A stretch of DNA of 64,000 bases from Candidatus Nanopelagicus limnes. GTDB lineage: Bacteria; Actinomycetota; Actinomycetes; Nanopelagicales; Nanopelagicaceae. The notes under the pieces were generated by a model. The model did not search any database. It saw only the letters and a program-made list of their open reading frames with translations, and was not told where the DNA came from. The position numbers were made by a program, and so were the translations under genes. The stretch covers positions 186,001-250,000 of the forward strand of contig NZ_CP016768.2 in assembly GCF_002287885.2 (NCBI RefSeq), in the 5' to 3' direction. Shown here one piece after another: positions 63,113 to 64,000 of this stretch. Each line of letters starts with the position of its first letter. Position 1 is the first letter of the stretch.

Positions 63113-63925
63113 ATGGCCACCTCTGAAATACCAAAGAAGAGCGCCCCTATCGGAATCTTTGACTCAGGCGTCGGTGGGTTAACGGTAGCTAGGGCAATCA
63201 TTGATCAACTGCCAGGTGAGTCAATTCTTTATTTAGGCGATACCGCCCGCGGTCCTTATGGAGTTCGACCATTAGCCCAAGTTAGAACCTACGCACTTGA
63301 GATTATGGATCAATTAGTTGCAGCTGGTGTGAAAGCAATTGTGATTGCTTGCAACACAGCAAGTGCTGCAATGTTGCGAGATGCCAGAGAGAGATATCAG
63401 ATTCCAGTAATTGAAGTAATTCAGCCAGCTGTAAGGCGAGCAGTATCTGCAACAAGGAGTGGCAAGGTTGGTGTGATTGGCACAAATGCCACGATTGAAT
63501 CAAAGGCGTACTTGGATGCATTCGCTGCCGCACCACAATTAAGTATTACCTCAAAGGCTTGTCCATTATTTGTTGAATTTGTTGAAAATGGCAAAACCAC
63601 CGGGGATGAGATTACAAAAATTGCGCAAGATTACTTAGCCCAGATGAAAACTGCTCAGATTGATACCTTGGTTTTAGGTTGCACCCACTATCCATTACTA
63701 ACTGGCGTCATCTCCTATGTAATGGGAAATGAAGTTACTTTAGTTTCAAGTGCGGAGGAGACAGCAAAGGATCTATATCGCACCCTAGTTGAGACAAATT
63801 TGTTAAATGATCAGGGCGGTCAGGTGAGTCATAGGTTTGTTGCAACTGGAGATCCAGATAAGTTTGCCACCTTGGCTAAGAGGTTTTTAGGCCCTGAGGT
63901 TGTAACTGTTACAAATAAGATCTAG
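63113..63925 (+). CDS. murI: Glutamate racemase MurI
   Basis: Makes D-glutamate for peptidoglycan. The 270-residue product has [16 protein letters not shown] with the first active-site region, [11 protein letters not shown] (first catalytic Cys) and [10 protein letters not shown] (second catalytic Cys). The frame is open back to 62960, but the upstream residues are basic and unlike the family; ATG 63113 gives the normal length and sits seven bases after TACACT. The next gene is rph, the usual actinobacterial order. Confidence 0.95.
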   Translation: MATSEIPKKSAPIGIFDSGVGGLTVARAIIDQLPGESILYLGDTARGPYGVRPLAQVRTYALEIMDQLVAAGVKAIVIACNTASAAMLRDARERYQIPVIEVIQPAVRRAVSATRSGKVGVIGTNATIESKAYLDAFAAAPQLSITSKACPLFVEFVENGKTTGDEITKIAQDYLAQMKTAQIDTLVLGCTHYPLLTGVISYVMGNEVTLVSSAEETAKDLYRTLVETNLLNDQGGQVSHRFVATGDPDKFATLAKRFLGPEVVTVTNKI

Positions 63926-63958
63926 TTTTAATTATTTTCAATTAAAGGGGAGTTGATT

Positions 63959-64000
63959 ATGAGTAGAGCAGATGGACGAAGAGATGATGAGCTGCGCGCA
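63959..64000 (+). CDS. rph: Ribonuclease PH (5' end only)
   Basis: Fourteen codons (MSRADGRRDDELRA) run to the window edge. The opening SR-DGR--DELR is characteristic of RNase PH, which trims tRNA 3' ends by phosphorolysis. A good Shine-Dalgarno (AAAGGGGAG) precedes the ATG, and the position after murI agrees with the mycobacterial order. Confidence 0.85.
   Translation, partial: MSRADGRRDDELRA

Overview
The window is a gene-dense, low-GC actinobacterial chromosome segment. The base composition (A/T-rich third positions, by eye), very short intergenic spaces, an actinorhodopsin gene, and actinobacteria-specific families (WhiB7, UPF0182, DUF501, DUF3039, DUF2017, DUF4307, AdnAB, multifunctional KgD, SigR/RsrA, class I tRNA-fMet) together suggest a small freshwater planktonic actinobacterium of the acI / Nanopelagicales type. 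The lineage is an inference from gene content; no search was run. I see no insertion sequence, prophage or CRISPR array.

Layout. 1-9.6 kb: the end of an FtsB-like gene, DUF501, ppx, an unusual tRNA-Leu(UAA), a Bax-inhibitor-like membrane protein, two tandem MFS exporters, an ABC-2 drug-type exporter, greA, DUF4307 and a SURF1 cluster. 9.7-19.1 kb: phoH2-like, a secreted transglycosylase-like protein, class I fumarase, ispH, DUF6542, rmuC, ychF, typA. 19.2-30.8 kb: a DNA repair island in the mycobacterial order (adnA, adnB, nudC, uvrD2, whiB7) plus an EEP-family phosphodiesterase. A 59-codon upstream ORF and an intrinsic terminator precede whiB7 and look like a translation-controlled attenuator. 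A DUF5679 protein and a YgjP-type metallopeptidase follow. 30.8-36.9 kb: a gene-free stretch with a possible small structured RNA, then DUF2342, a small membrane protein, a PDZ/Lon protease, UPF0182 and initiator tRNA. 36.9-44.0 kb: a copper-type P-ATPase, rsgA, aroA, the redox sigma/anti-sigma pair sigR/rsrA with a matching autoregulatory promoter, a thioesterase-like gene and divergent sodN/sodX. 44.0-54.2 kb: kgd, an SDR, a degenerate GGDEF-like protein with tadA/tadB/tadC but no pilin, an E. coli-type argG, and an FMN riboswitch driving pnuX. 54.2-64.0 kb: pirin, the three-subunit transhydrogenase pntAA/AB/B, argF, DUF3039, a secreted GH18 protein, clpS, DUF2017, actinorhodopsin, murI and the start of rph.

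Themes. Energy and redox: actinorhodopsin and transhydrogenase link proton motive force to NADPH, alongside SURF1, fumarase and KgD. Stress response: SigR/RsrA, Ni-SOD/SodX and WhiB7 with neighbouring exporters elsewhere in the window. DNA repair: AdnAB, UvrD2, RmuC. A recurrent promoter architecture is visible: a -10 box of the form TANNNT lies exactly six (sometimes seven) bases before the start codon of many genes, which implies abundant leaderless transcripts.

The observations most worth pursuing are the whiB7 attenuator, the possible orphan RNA at 31046-31124, the MFS gene whose first membrane helix has no canonical start codon, the short-variable-arm tRNA-Leu(UAA), and the leaderless promoter pattern.
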